Source: Alphaproteobacteria bacterium (GTDB lineage: Bacteria; Pseudomonadota; Alphaproteobacteria; Micavibrionales; Micavibrionaceae). From it: 64,000 nt of DNA. Below, piece after piece: positions 47,812-57,914 of the stretch. The position numbers were made by a program, and so were the translations under genes. The stretch spans positions 186,001 through 250,000 of the forward strand of contig JAHDXS010000003.1 of assembly GCA_023384135.1 (NCBI GenBank). Direction: 5' to 3'. Each line of letters starts with the position of its first letter. Position 1 is the first letter of the stretch. The notes beneath the pieces are model-generated. The model searched no databases. It saw only the letters and a list, made by a program, of their open reading frames with translations, and was not told the origin of the DNA.

Positions 47812-48879
<1,068 letters not shown>

Positions 48880-49047
48880 CGGCCTCGAAAAAGATAAAGA
48901 CAAAACATAAAGACTGACGTGTTCGAAGACAGGGTATCCCGCCGGAAGCCGCGCGGGGACGGTGATGATTTGCGCGTCTTGCAATTGACCGGGCCCTTCT
49001 CTAACACTGAGAAGCATAAGCATCAGAGAACATAAAGAGCAGGACGC

Positions 49048-49965
49048 TTGAAACGCAACGCGCTGACCAGAAAGATCGCAAGGATCGCCCCGTTTCCAGT
49101 CGGGGTGACGGCTCTCTGGTCGCTTGTCCTGATCGTGCTGTGCCTGATTTTGATGATTCTCTCGACCCTGCGCCCCGCCTATTTCGAAGGCATACGCACC
49201 GCGCTGGCCGACCGATTCGCGCCCGTGCTTTCAATTGTCGCCATACCCTTTGAAAATATGGCGTCGTTTTTTACGAACATTCAGGACATCGCGGCCCTGA
49301 GGGCCGAATCCCAAAGGCTGGAATCTGAAAACGCCCGCTTGCGTGAATGGTATCACATGGCTCTGCTGCTCGAATCCGAAAACAAATCCTTGCGCGAATT
49401 GCTGAATCTGAAGGCCGATCCGGAATATGAGTACGTCAGCACACGTATCATCGCGGGCGCAGGCCAGAATTTCGTCAAAAGCGTACTCGTTGCCGCTGGC
49501 GCGTCGGACGGCTTGGCCAAGGGCGATACGGCGCTTTCCGGTGTCGGTCTTGTGGGCCGTGTGGTTGAAACCGGCGTCGCGTCCAGCCGCATTCTTCTTC
49601 TGACCGACATCAACTCCCGCGTCCCTGTCCTGATCGAGGATACATTGCTTCACGCGATCATGCGCGGCACCAACGCCGACCGCCCCGAGCTCATCCATTA
49701 TTCAAAAGACAGCGACATCCCCGAGGGCGCGCGCATCGTAACCTCTGGCCACGGCGGCGGTTATCCTCCGGGTTTGCCCGTGGGCCGTGTCGTGACCGGG
49801 GAGGACGGCGAAAAGACGGTTGAGCTTTTCTCGAATCTCGACCGTCTGCGCTTCGTTCGGATACTCAAACAGCACGCAAAAAAGGCTCCGTACGCCAATA
49901 TCCTTCAGCCTCTGAATAAAAACGGCGGGGAACCAGGCCCGCAGGAGGAGGGGATCCCGCAATGA
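49048..49965 (+). CDS. mreC: Rod shape-determining protein MreC
   Basis: MreC is a bitopic periplasmic scaffold that binds and activates PBP2. The 305 residues start at TTG 49048 behind AGCAGGA, as no ATG lies upstream of the membrane helix. A helix (about 20-42) is followed by a coiled coil (about 75-115; ESQRLESENARLREW) and the two-beta-barrel MreC domain (about 120-280). VGLVGRVVETGVASSRILLLTD is the family block. It overlaps mreD by four bases. Confidence 0.95.
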   Translation: MKRNALTRKIARIAPFPVGVTALWSLVLIVLCLILMILSTLRPAYFEGIRTALADRFAPVLSIVAIPFENMASFFTNIQDIAALRAESQRLESENARLREWYHMALLLESENKSLRELLNLKADPEYEYVSTRIIAGAGQNFVKSVLVAAGASDGLAKGDTALSGVGLVGRVVETGVASSRILLLTDINSRVPVLIEDTLLHAIMRGTNADRPELIHYSKDSDIPEGARIVTSGHGGGYPPGLPVGRVVTGEDGEKTVELFSNLDRLRFVRILKQHAKKAPYANILQPLNKNGGEPGPQEEGIPQ

Positions 49966-50495
49966 CCGATAACGCCTACCTCTCCGCCGAATTTACAGGC
50001 TTCGCCCTTGCTTATATTTTAATCGTCTGCCTTTTTCTGGTGAATGTGCAGGCCCCGCTTTTGCTCTCCGCCGGAGATGCCGGCGCACCTTTCCTCCTGA
50101 TGGGCATTTATTATTGGTCCGCCTACCGCCCGACTCTGGTGCCCCTCTGGCTCGTCTTCATTTTGGGCATCATGCTGGACTTGTTGAGCGGCGGACCCGT
50201 CGGCCTCAATGCGTTCGTGCTTGTGGCGGCCCGGTGGCTGGTGACAGACCAGCGTCTTTTTCTGATGGGCCAGTCGTTCATGATCGTCTGGCTGGGCTTT
50301 ATAATTGTCTGCGCGATTACCGCCGTCTCGCAATGGGTGATCTACGGCGCGCTGAACCTCTCGTGGAGCGCACCGGAGACAATCCCGGCGATGATTGCGC
50401 TCGGCGCTGTTCTGTTCCCCCCGGTGAACATCCTGCTTCATGCCACGCACCAGCTTCTGCCCGCTGGTCCGGGTGGCTACAGACTAAAACTTTGA
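49962..50495 (+). CDS. mreD: Rod shape-determining protein MreD
   Basis: A 177-residue integral membrane protein with about five helices. It has the MreD pattern of a PLWLVFILGIMLDLLSGGPVG loop-helix block near residue 65-85. MreD is part of the elongasome with MreC and PBP2. The start overlaps mreC (ATGA). mrdA follows after six bases. Confidence 0.94.
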   Translation: MTDNAYLSAEFTGFALAYILIVCLFLVNVQAPLLLSAGDAGAPFLLMGIYYWSAYRPTLVPLWLVFILGIMLDLLSGGPVGLNAFVLVAARWLVTDQRLFLMGQSFMIVWLGFIIVCAITAVSQWVIYGALNLSWSAPETIPAMIALGAVLFPPVNILLHATHQLLPAGPGGYRLKL

Positions 50496-50501
50496 GGCAT
50501 C

Positions 50502-52490
50502 ATGGCCAAAAGAAAAAACGATGATGATGGCCTCAAAACCTTTTCCCGCCGAACGGTGCTCATCGGGGGGTTGCAGGTCGTCGGTCTGGGCATTTTGGGC
50601 GGACGTCTGGCGTACCTTCAACTGGTGCAGGGCAACCGCTATAAGATGCTCTCCGACCAGAACCGCATCAACATCCGCCTCATCGCCCCGCCGCGCGGAC
50701 TCATCGTGGACCGTTTCGGCGTTCCGCTCGCTCTGAACGTCGAGAATTTTCAGGTTCACATCATCCGTGAGCAGGCGCGTGACATGCGCGCCTCTCTGGA
50801 GGCCCTGCGCCGCTTTATTTTTCTTGAGGAGCACACGATCGACAGCGTAATCGAACAGGCCACGAAAATTCCCAAATTCCTGCCCGTGAAGGTCAAGGAG
50901 GAACTGACATGGGAAGAGGTGGCGACCATAGAGGTCAATCTGCCCGAACTTCCCGGACTGCTGATCGACAAGGGCGAAACCCGGACCTACCCCTTCGGCC
51001 TCACCACTTCGCACCTCACCGGCTATGTCGGCGCGGTATCCGAGGATATCCTCAAGGCTGAGGGTGAAAAGCAGCCCGTCCTCTCGCTCCCCGGCTTCAA
51101 AATCGGCAAGATCGGAATCGAAAAGCAATATGACCGCGAGATGCGCGGCAAGGCGGGCGCGGCGGAGATGGAGGTCAACGTCGTCGGGCGGGAGGTCCGC
51201 GAGCTAAGCCATAAAGACCCCATACCCGGGGACCGGATTACGTTGACGATTGATGCCGAGTTGCAGCGTTACGCGCACGAAGTCCTGTCAAAGGAGCGCA
51301 GCGCCTCTGCGGTCGTCATGGACGCGCACACGGGCGCGGTCTACGCTATGGCCTCTCACCCCGGCTACGACCCCAACCTCTTCTCACGCGGCATCCCGCG
51401 CAATATATGGAAAAGCCTTCAGGAAGACTCGTCCCTCCCTCTCATGCACAAGGCGCTGGTTGGCCAGTATCCGCCCGGCTCGACCTTCAAGATGCTCACG
51501 GCCATCGCGGGGCTGGAACATGGAATACCCGCCGGACGTACGGTCTACTGTCCCGGCTTCTATATGATGGGCAAAGATAAGTTCCACTGCTGGAAGCCCG
51601 AAGGCCACGGCCGCGTAGACGTCATCACCGCGCTTCAGAAATCCTGCGACACGTATTTTTATACAATCGCCAACGAAATGGGCATCGATGCCATCGCCGA
51701 AGTCTCCCGACGCTTCGGCCTCGGTGAGAAGTATGGCTTCGATCTTGATGATGAGCGCCCCGGCATCATCCCCGACCGCGCATGGAAATACGCCCGCTTC
51801 GGTGAACGCTGGCATCGCGGCGAAACGGTGGTGAACGCGATCGGGCAGGGCTATGTCCTGACAACGCCCCTCCAGCTGGCCGTGATGACCGCCCGCCTCG
51901 TTAATGGAGGGTTTGCCGTAAAGCCTTGGCTGACGGCGCAAGTCGGAGAGACGGTGCGCGGTGTTGAAAGCTGGCCGAAAATTGAATCCGCCCGGGACGA
52001 ACACCTCAAACTGATTCTAACGGGCATGGAAAAGGTCGTAAACGAGCCCGGCGGCACGGCCTTCGCTTCGCGCATCACCGAACCCGGAATGGAAATGGGC
52101 GGCAAAACCGGAACGGCGCAGGTCGTCCGCATCACAAAGGAACAGCGCCGCCTGCGCGTCAAAAACGAAGATCTGCCGTGGGAACAGCGCCACCATGCGC
52201 TCTTCGTCGGCTATGCGCCGATCCACGCGCCGCGCTACGTCTGCAGCGTCGTTGTGGAACACGGTGTGGGCGGCTCCCGCGCCGCCGCGCCCATCGCCAA
52301 GGAACTCCTGATCCGTGCGCAAAGCCGTGACCCGGCTTCCATGACGGCCTTATACGCGCAGCCGGAGCAGGGGGGCGCAATCCTGCCGCCCGCTGAAAAT
52401 GAAACGCATGAAGATATGGGCGTCCCCGAACGTAAGAGCGGCCTGATTATTCCCGGCGTCAAACCCAAAAGAAAGGCTGGCCCGCAATGA
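50502..52490 (+). CDS. mrdA: Penicillin-binding protein 2 (elongation transpeptidase)
   Basis: PBP2 crosslinks lateral-wall peptidoglycan as the partner of RodA. The 662 residues comprise a short cytoplasmic tail, a membrane helix (about 20-40), a dimerisation domain (APPRGLIVDRFGVPLA) and the transpeptidase. Motifs are S327-T-F-K330, SCDTYFY (SxD form usual in PBP2) and K535-T-G-T-A-Q. The Lys/Pro-rich tail after residue 610 is variable. It overlaps rodA by four bases. Confidence 0.97.
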   Translation: MAKRKNDDDGLKTFSRRTVLIGGLQVVGLGILGGRLAYLQLVQGNRYKMLSDQNRINIRLIAPPRGLIVDRFGVPLALNVENFQVHIIREQARDMRASLEALRRFIFLEEHTIDSVIEQATKIPKFLPVKVKEELTWEEVATIEVNLPELPGLLIDKGETRTYPFGLTTSHLTGYVGAVSEDILKAEGEKQPVLSLPGFKIGKIGIEKQYDREMRGKAGAAEMEVNVVGREVRELSHKDPIPGDRITLTIDAELQRYAHEVLSKERSASAVVMDAHTGAVYAMASHPGYDPNLFSRGIPRNIWKSLQEDSSLPLMHKALVGQYPPGSTFKMLTAIAGLEHGIPAGRTVYCPGFYMMGKDKFHCWKPEGHGRVDVITALQKSCDTYFYTIANEMGIDAIAEVSRRFGLGEKYGFDLDDERPGIIPDRAWKYARFGERWHRGETVVNAIGQGYVLTTPLQLAVMTARLVNGGFAVKPWLTAQVGETVRGVESWPKIESARDEHLKLILTGMEKVVNEPGGTAFASRITEPGMEMGGKTGTAQVVRITKEQRRLRVKNEDLPWEQRHHALFVGYAPIHAPRYVCSVVVEHGVGGSRAAAPIAKELLIRAQSRDPASMTALYAQPEQGGAILPPAENETHEDMGVPERKSGLIIPGVKPKRKAGPQ

Positions 52491-53617
52491 TCCGCGACTC
52501 GCTCTTTCTTTCGCCCGAACAAAGCATGATCCAGAGGTTCCTGAGCCTCAACTGGGTTCTGGTCATTCTCCTCTGCTGCGTCATGGCCGTGGGCGTGATC
52601 GCGCTCTATTCCGCGGGGGGCGGGGATTTAAACAAATGGGCGGGCAACCACTTCGTGCGCTTTATGTTCGGACTCGGGATCATGATGATCATTGCGATGG
52701 TCGATGTGAAATGGTGGTACCGCGTCGCCTGGCCGTTTTATATCGGTGTGTTCATTCTCCTGATCCTCGTGGAGATTATGGGCCACATCGGCATGGGGGC
52801 GCAGCGCTGGATCAATCTCGGCTTCATCCAGCTTCAACCCTCCGAACTCATGAAGATCGCCGTCATCATGTGCTTGGCGCGCCACTTCCATGGCGCCGGG
52901 CCGGAACAAACCCGCCGCCTGACCTTCCTGATCGTTCCGGCCGCCATCATCATTGCGCCCGTTGGCCTCGTGATGCTTCAGCCCGATCTGGGAACGGCCC
53001 TGATGATCCTGATGGCGGGGGCGGGGCTGGTCTTCATCGCGGGCGCACCGCTCTGGATTTTCATCTCCGGCATCGCGGCCGTCCTGACCGCGATCCCCAT
53101 CGGCTGGCAGCTCATGCACGATTATCAGCGCCAAAGGGTTCTCACCTTCCTCGATCCGGAATCCGACCCCCTCGGCGCAGGCTATCACATCACGCAATCC
53201 AAAATCGCCCTCGGCTCGGGCGGCATGTACGGCAAGGGCTTCATGCAGGGCACGCAAAGCCGCCTCAACTTCCTGCCAGAAAAACAGACGGATTTCATCT
53301 TCACGTTATATGCCGAGGAATGGGGCCTCGTCGGCGGCATCGCCCTTCTGGTGCTCTTCGCGCTCATCTTCATCGTGTGCCTGCGCATCGCGCTGCGCTG
53401 CCGCCATAATTTCGGGCGCTACCTCGCGGCGGGGCTGACCATCAACTACTCCCTGCACATCTATATCAATATCGCGATGGTGATGGGCCTGATCCCGGTC
53501 GTGGGCGTGCCCCTGCCGATGATCTCCCACGGCGGAACGGCGATGCTGGCCTGCCTTGCGGGCTTCGGCCTCATCATGTCCTGCCACGTCTACCGCCACA
53601 GCAAGGTGACGCGTTAA
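52487..53617 (+). CDS. rodA: Rod shape SEDS glycosyltransferase RodA
   Basis: RodA polymerises lateral-wall glycan with PBP2. The 376 residues have about ten membrane helices and the SEDS blocks LMLQPDLGTALMIL, LPEKQTDFIFTLYAEEWG and GVPLPMISHGGTAMLA. The last motif, with SHGGT, is the RodA form, in contrast to the FtsW form SYGGSS at 7330-8583. It ends the operon and is followed by a repeat cluster. Confidence 0.96.
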   Translation: MIRDSLFLSPEQSMIQRFLSLNWVLVILLCCVMAVGVIALYSAGGGDLNKWAGNHFVRFMFGLGIMMIIAMVDVKWWYRVAWPFYIGVFILLILVEIMGHIGMGAQRWINLGFIQLQPSELMKIAVIMCLARHFHGAGPEQTRRLTFLIVPAAIIIAPVGLVMLQPDLGTALMILMAGAGLVFIAGAPLWIFISGIAAVLTAIPIGWQLMHDYQRQRVLTFLDPESDPLGAGYHITQSKIALGSGGMYGKGFMQGTQSRLNFLPEKQTDFIFTLYAEEWGLVGGIALLVLFALIFIVCLRIALRCRHNFGRYLAAGLTINYSLHIYINIAMVMGLIPVVGVPLPMISHGGTAMLACLAGFGLIMSCHVYRHSKVTR

Positions 53618-53651
53618 ATCAACCTCTGTTGCCTTCCCCGCGCCCTCCTTT

Positions 53652-53833
53652 GTCATCCCCGCGCAGGCGGGGATCCAGCAAAAATCAACTACAGAGTCCG
53701 CAGAGCAAAACAGAGACCACAAGCGCATAAATCTCTGTTTATCTCTGTAGTTATTAAAACCTTTCTGGATTCCCGCCTTCGCGGGAATGACGGCGGGTAC
53801 AGTAAGCTTGGCGTCTTCGCGCCTTCGCGATTC
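53652..53833. repeat. Composite repeat cluster after rodA (B-left, D, B-right, C)
   Basis: B-left (53652-53678) and B-right (53765-53791) face each other as inverted arms. Between them lies module D (53716-53750, starting ACCACAAGCGC), and module C (53811-53833, GCGTCTTCGCGCC-type) follows. The same modules recur at 31920, 44490 and 62434-62533 in different combinations. The 53618-54029 gap between rodA and grxD holds only these repeats. Confidence 0.75.
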
Positions 53834-53878
53834 ATACCCTTGGATTCTTTCCTCCCACGCTAGGATGCAGGAGCAGAG

Positions 53879-53970
53879 CGTCATTGCGAACCCGCGCCAG
53901 CGGGTGAAGCAATCCATAAAGCCGCAGAGGTGGATTGCTTCGTCGGCCCAAGGTCCTCCTCGCAATGACG
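53879..53970. repeat. MITE-like repeat family A, copy 4
   Basis: A copy of about 92 bases with the same inverted ends as the others and a slightly longer centre (inner arms AGCAATCCA and TGGATTGCT, both perfect here). Confidence 0.8.
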
Positions 53971-54029
53971 AGACTCCTTAGCTTTTTTGCTCTTTAACCT
54001 CTGTGGTAAAAAACAGCGAAGACCTTAAA

Positions 54030-54362
54030 TCAAGCCGCGTTCAGCAAGCCCTTATCCGCCAGAAGCTCCTGCAGCTCGCCCGTCTGGTACATCTCGCGCA
54101 CGATGTCCGACCCGCCGATGAACTCGCCCTTCACGTAAAGCTGCGGAATGGTCGGCCAGTCGGTGAACTCCTTGATCCCCTCGCGGATATCGTTGTCCTC
54201 CAGCACGTTGATATCCCGGAACGGCAGGCCCAGATGCGTCAGCACCTGCACCACCAGCGCCGAAAACCCGCACTGCGGATACGCCGCCGTGCCCTTCATG
54301 AACAGAACGATATCGTTCTCGTTCAGCTCTTTGCGAATGCGGTCGAAGATAACGTTTTCCAT
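54030..54362 (-). CDS. grxD: Monothiol glutaredoxin Grx4-type
   Basis: This 110-residue CGFS glutaredoxin carries and senses Fe-S clusters and binds glutathione. C31-G-F-S34 is the active site, with the WPTIPQLYVKGEFIGGSDI block downstream. It lies 29 bases behind bolA on the same strand. Grx4-BolA pairs form mixed Fe-S complexes, so the operon makes functional sense. Confidence 0.97.
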   Translation of the reverse strand: MENVIFDRIRKELNENDIVLFMKGTAAYPQCGFSALVVQVLTHLGLPFRDINVLEDNDIREGIKEFTDWPTIPQLYVKGEFIGGSDIVREMYQTGELQELLADKGLLNAA

Positions 54363-54391
54363 GATTGAACTCCCTAATGCTTGAAATAAAA

Positions 54392-54625
54392 TTACTCGGG
54401 CGCGGAGGTCTGCAGCGCCAGCGCATGCAACTCGTCGCCCATCTTGCCCTTCATGGCGTCGTAGACCATTTTATGCTGCTGAACCCGGCTTTTCCCCGTA
54501 AAGGAGGGCGAAACGACATAGGCCGCGTAATGCTCCCCGTCGCCGCGCAGATCCTCGACCTTCACGGTCGCGTCCGGAATCCCCTCCAGGATCATCTTTT
54601 CGATCGTTGCCGCATCCATGGCCAT
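54392..54625 (-). CDS. bolA: BolA-family protein
   Basis: A 77-residue BolA/IbaG-like protein with the YVVSPSFTGKSRVQQHKMVYD block; S-F-G-S/K and the R-x-x-H-x-x-V/I-Y motif are the family signature. It is the usual partner of the CGFS glutaredoxin encoded just downstream. Exact subtype (BolA or IbaG) is not settled; the short length favours IbaG-like. Confidence 0.93.
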   Translation of the reverse strand: MAMDAATIEKMILEGIPDATVKVEDLRGDGEHYAAYVVSPSFTGKSRVQQHKMVYDAMKGKMGDELHALALQTSAPE

Positions 54626-55022
54626 AGGCTCCCTCCCGGTTATGCCGATCTCCGCCGTTCGGGCTTGAAATAGCCCGGAATCAGCGCCTTTTCAAGGAAA
54701 ATCTGCCAAAATCATAGCACAGCCCCGCCCCGTGAAACAGGGGGCAAAAGAGCCGTGGAAAAAGATTCTTACGCCCGAAATGATTTTTTTCTTGCGCAAA
54801 CCGGGTGCGATTTGTAACGATTGTTTTAAGCAAAAAACGCAACGCGAATATGCGGCTAGTGCATGGCTGCATAGCGATTGTGAGAATGCCGATAAGGGCG
54901 TTTTCGTTGACCGGACAACGGCACGGACGAAGTCCAAGTTGGTAAGAGAAGGTGTAAAAATAAGAATACGTTATAAGTGAAAAAGCTGTAACAGCCCCGG
55001 TTCACCCCGGGGCTTTTATTTT
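54626..55022. other. Intergenic region, no convincing gene
   Basis: Nearly 400 bases of lower GC lie between the 5' end of bolA and the 3' end of the AsmA-like gene. A GTG-initiated plus-strand frame from 54732 to 54980 is open, but its composition is not gene-like. The plus-strand terminator at 54993 shows that something may be transcribed rightwards here, possibly a small RNA. Confidence 0.5.
54993..55017 (+). terminator. Intrinsic terminator without an obvious gene
   Basis: AGCCCCGG (54993-55000) pairs perfectly with CCGGGGCT (55007-55014), with a six-base loop, and is followed by TTTT, A and five more Ts. On the other strand the T-run is several bases away, so the plus strand is favoured, though it could also serve the minus-strand AsmA-like gene that ends at 55023. 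Confidence 0.75.
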
Positions 55023-56314
55023 TCAAGGCTCTTCGGGTTTCTTGCGCTTGGAGTCCAGAAAATCCTTGAACGCCTCCGCCTTGCCCTTCACGCCCTCTTT
55101 GACGGCTTCGGCCTTTTCGCCTGTCCTCTCCGCCAGCTGCCGGGCGAGCGCCCCGACCGCCGCATCCCATAATCCCGCCGCGCCCAGCGAGGACGTGCTT
55201 TCAAATTCATCTTCATTCATCAGCAATGAAAACGACAAATCGAGCGGCCCCTCTCTGCCATTAATATAGTTCACGATCGGCGCGGATACGGTCTTTTGCA
55301 AAATCGTCGCGTTTTGCGGCGGCTCGACCCGCACATCGTTTAATGTCAACGACCAGTCCATCTCAATTTCGGCATGATCACCCAGCGTCCAGCGATCCTC
55401 GACCAGAACGTCAAGCGATCCTTGCGCAAACCAGTTGATCGGCGCTTTATCAACGTATCGCGCGATTACGCCCGCCGGAAAATCCTCAAGCCGCCACTGC
55501 GTCTCCCGGCCATTCCCGGTGTCTTGCGAAGTAATCTGGATGGTATGCCCGTCCAGATCGCCCGTGATGTTGGAACGGAAAAACGCATCGAAGATCGCGT
55601 ACTGGCTGCGGAAAGGCTGGCTCTCGATGGATCGCAGCGTAAGCGTCAGAGGCTCGGCCTCACCTTTGAGAAGTTTAAGGGTAACGTTCCGAACGCTCAT
55701 ATCCGAAATAACGAAGGATTTCTTAGGCTTAAGCGGCTCGGAACGGGCGGATTGCGCCTGCGGGGGCTGCGCCTTGCTCTCCACATCGCCCGATACCCCA
55801 TCGACAACAAGCTGCTCAATGATAACCGGGCTGAACAGCAGGCTGTAAACATCAAGATCGACCAGAACATGCTCCGCCTGCAGATCGTAATCCGCCTTGC
55901 CCCGTTCTCCGTTTTGACGGTAAGCCCGCGAAGCTCGACTAGCCCGGTAAAAAGATTGCCCTGCGCGGATTCAAACGAAATCTGCATACCCTTTTGCTGC
56001 GCGACTTGCGCCGCGATCTGCCTGACGGTTGGCTCAAAGAAAAACAGGTTGAGCATAACGATAAAAGGAATAAGCAAAAGACAGACGCAAGATGCGATCG
56101 TGGAGACAGCCCTGAATGGATAAGGGGAGGCCTTTTTATGCGCTTTTAAAAGATACTCATCTCCTTTTTCACGATGATTCCTGTAAATCGGCATAAATAT
56201 GAGGAAGTCTATAATTGCGCCTATGAAAGCGAAGACTGCAGAAATTGCCGTGGCGGCAGCAGCGATAAACGGAAAAAATAAAAACTCGCCAAGGAGGATG
56301 ACTAAAAGTTCCAT
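55023..56314 (-). pseudogene. AsmA-like membrane protein gene split by a frameshift
   Basis: Two overlapping minus-strand frames read as one protein of about 430 residues. The first (from 56314) gives membrane helices, then FESAQGNLFTGLVELRGLTV and TENG. Past that it turns into Arg/Ser-rich nonsense. The second frame carries on with GKADYDLQAEHVLVDLDVYS and LLFSPVIIEQLVVDGVSGDV, and runs to the stop at 55023. The switch point is a run of four Gs (minus strand, about 55900-55903); one more G would restore the frame. The joined text has the N-terminal AsmA/TamB pattern, a family that moves lipids to the outer membrane. The cause may be a true mutation, a sequencing error in the homopolymer, or frameshifting. 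The GTG at 55784 could start a separate C-terminal piece. Confidence 0.75.
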
Positions 56315-56328
56315 ATTCTTTGCGGCCT

Positions 56329-57420
56329 CTACCGATGCAAAACCCGAATCTCAAACCGCCCGGAGGCCTCGCTTTTCTTATGATAATAAAGCATCGTCTC
56401 ATCCGGGCTCAGGGCGGGGGCCTCGGCAAACCCCGTAATGGCAGAAATCACCTCAGGCTCCCCGAACGGGTCTTTGGCGTCTTTTCGTTTGGCGACAAGG
56501 CTTTGAAAGATGAAACCGGGCAAAAGCCGCGTATAGAAAATCTCCTTCTCGTCGCGGGAGATCGAGGCCGCGTAAATCACTTTATCTTTATTCAGCGCCG
56601 CAAAAATCTCCGCCGAATCCGCCTGCGGAACGAACGCATCGCCCTCCTTGCGCGCATAGAAGAAATAAGACTCCAGCGGAATTCCCTCGCGCCCGAAATG
56701 CGTCTGGGTAGAATAAAGTGTCCGCCCGTCCGCGCTGATCTCGATATCCATGTTAAGCCACCCCAGCTTGCCCAGCGCCAGTTGGGGCAGGGGGGTGATG
56801 TCCGTCACCGCGCCGTCGGCAAACAGTCCGCTGAACACGGTGTTCTTATGAAACAGCCCGTAATCCTTCGCCGACATGAAATAAAAACGCCCGGCATCGT
56901 CCATGCTCGGCACGCCGTCCACGGCCTTGGAATTCACGTTCTTGATCTCGCCCTGAAAATCGAACGTGGTATCGTCAATCCGTCTGGCCCAGAACATATC
57001 CTTGTCCTTGGCGTCCGTCTTATCGTCATTGAAAAACAAAAACTTCCCGTCGCGCGAGATGAACGGCTCCATCGCGTCGCCGTCATAACCCGTGATCGTC
57101 ACAGCCCGGTCGTCGCCCCATTCCTGATTCATCTTCGTGTCGGGCAGGGCGGCCTGACCGCCTGCGCACGGCGTATCCGCAAACCACTCCAGAATCTCGT
57201 CCAGCAACGCGTCGGCCTCGTCCAGCTTTCCCGCGTCACCTAAAGGCTTGACCTGCATGATTTTCGGCATGATCGCCTCGACCGCGCACCCCTTGCCTGC
57301 GCGGTCCTGCAATAAACCCAGCGCCTTATCCCCTTTGGCCTTGAGCGCAAAAGGGTTAACAGCCATCGCCGCGCCGGACAAAAGACACAAAAAAACGGCC
57401 CCGATCAGGCCGTTTTTCAT
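56329..57420 (-). CDS. Exported PD40/TolB-like beta-propeller protein
   Basis: ATG 57420 has GGAAG upstream and starts a signal peptide (MKNGLIGAVFLCLLSGAAMA), giving 363 residues. An N-terminal helical part (about 24-95) precedes several PD40-type blades: PFISRDGKFLFFND, MDIEISADGRTLYSTQ, ASISRDEKEIFYTR and PALSPDETMLYYHK. Such propellers bind proteins or peptidoglycan in the periplasm. No catalytic motif is seen. It lies 14 bases upstream of the AsmA-like gene and is probably co-transcribed with it. Confidence 0.88.
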   Translation of the reverse strand: MKNGLIGAVFLCLLSGAAMAVNPFALKAKGDKALGLLQDRAGKGCAVEAIMPKIMQVKPLGDAGKLDEADALLDEILEWFADTPCAGGQAALPDTKMNQEWGDDRAVTITGYDGDAMEPFISRDGKFLFFNDDKTDAKDKDMFWARRIDDTTFDFQGEIKNVNSKAVDGVPSMDDAGRFYFMSAKDYGLFHKNTVFSGLFADGAVTDITPLPQLALGKLGWLNMDIEISADGRTLYSTQTHFGREGIPLESYFFYARKEGDAFVPQADSAEIFAALNKDKVIYAASISRDEKEIFYTRLLPGFIFQSLVAKRKDAKDPFGEPEVISAITGFAEAPALSPDETMLYYHKKSEASGRFEIRVLHR

Positions 57421-57446
57421 AATTCTTCCATGAGGGGTCATAATGC

Positions 57447-57767
57447 TCAGGAGCTCTGAACCTGCTTGCGCGCCTCGGCCAGCGCCTTATCGAGCTCCAC
57501 ATTCATAAGATGGTCGGAAATCTCGATGCTCTTGGCGTCGAAATCCTTGCGGACCTTGCGCAGAATGTCGTCAAAGCCTTTCTCCTCAAGGTTCGCGGCC
57601 ACAACCGACTGGGCGTACGTATTGGCATCCGCGCCGCTCAGGCCAAGCTTCTCGGCGGCCCACAGGCCAAACAGTTTGGACGTTCTGGCTTCCACGGCGA
57701 AATCCACCTTTTCCTGATGTGCAAAGCGGCTTTCAAAGGCTTTTTCCCGGTCGTCAAACGTGGTCAT
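57447..57767 (-). CDS. F1F0-ATPase inhibitor subunit zeta (DUF1476)
   Basis: This 106-residue helical protein starts MTTFDDREKAFESRFAHQE and has the FGLWAAEKLGLSG block of the DUF1476 family. In Paracoccus this family was shown to be the zeta subunit that blocks ATP hydrolysis by the F1 motor, a protein found only in alphaproteobacteria. The inhibitory N-terminal region is present. Its arrangement, divergent from purC, is common in the class. Confidence 0.95.
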   Translation of the reverse strand: MTTFDDREKAFESRFAHQEKVDFAVEARTSKLFGLWAAEKLGLSGADANTYAQSVVAANLEEKGFDDILRKVRKDFDAKSIEISDHLMNVELDKALAEARKQVQSS

Positions 57768-57914
57768 CGTAAAATCTCCAGCGATAAAAGTGGCAAAAAG
57801 TCAGTATTTCGATACTTCTACCATTTGAATCCCCGTAAATCCATTGTTATATGAAGGGGTATCCTGTAAAAAAGGCGGCGCACGTGCCCAAGAAAGGAAA
57901 CGGAAAACCACCCC

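Noticed and set aside
54732-54980. 82-residue plus-strand frame starting at GTG
   Set aside because: Its composition is unlike the other genes, it has no ribosome-binding site and no recognisable motif. I kept only the terminator behind it.
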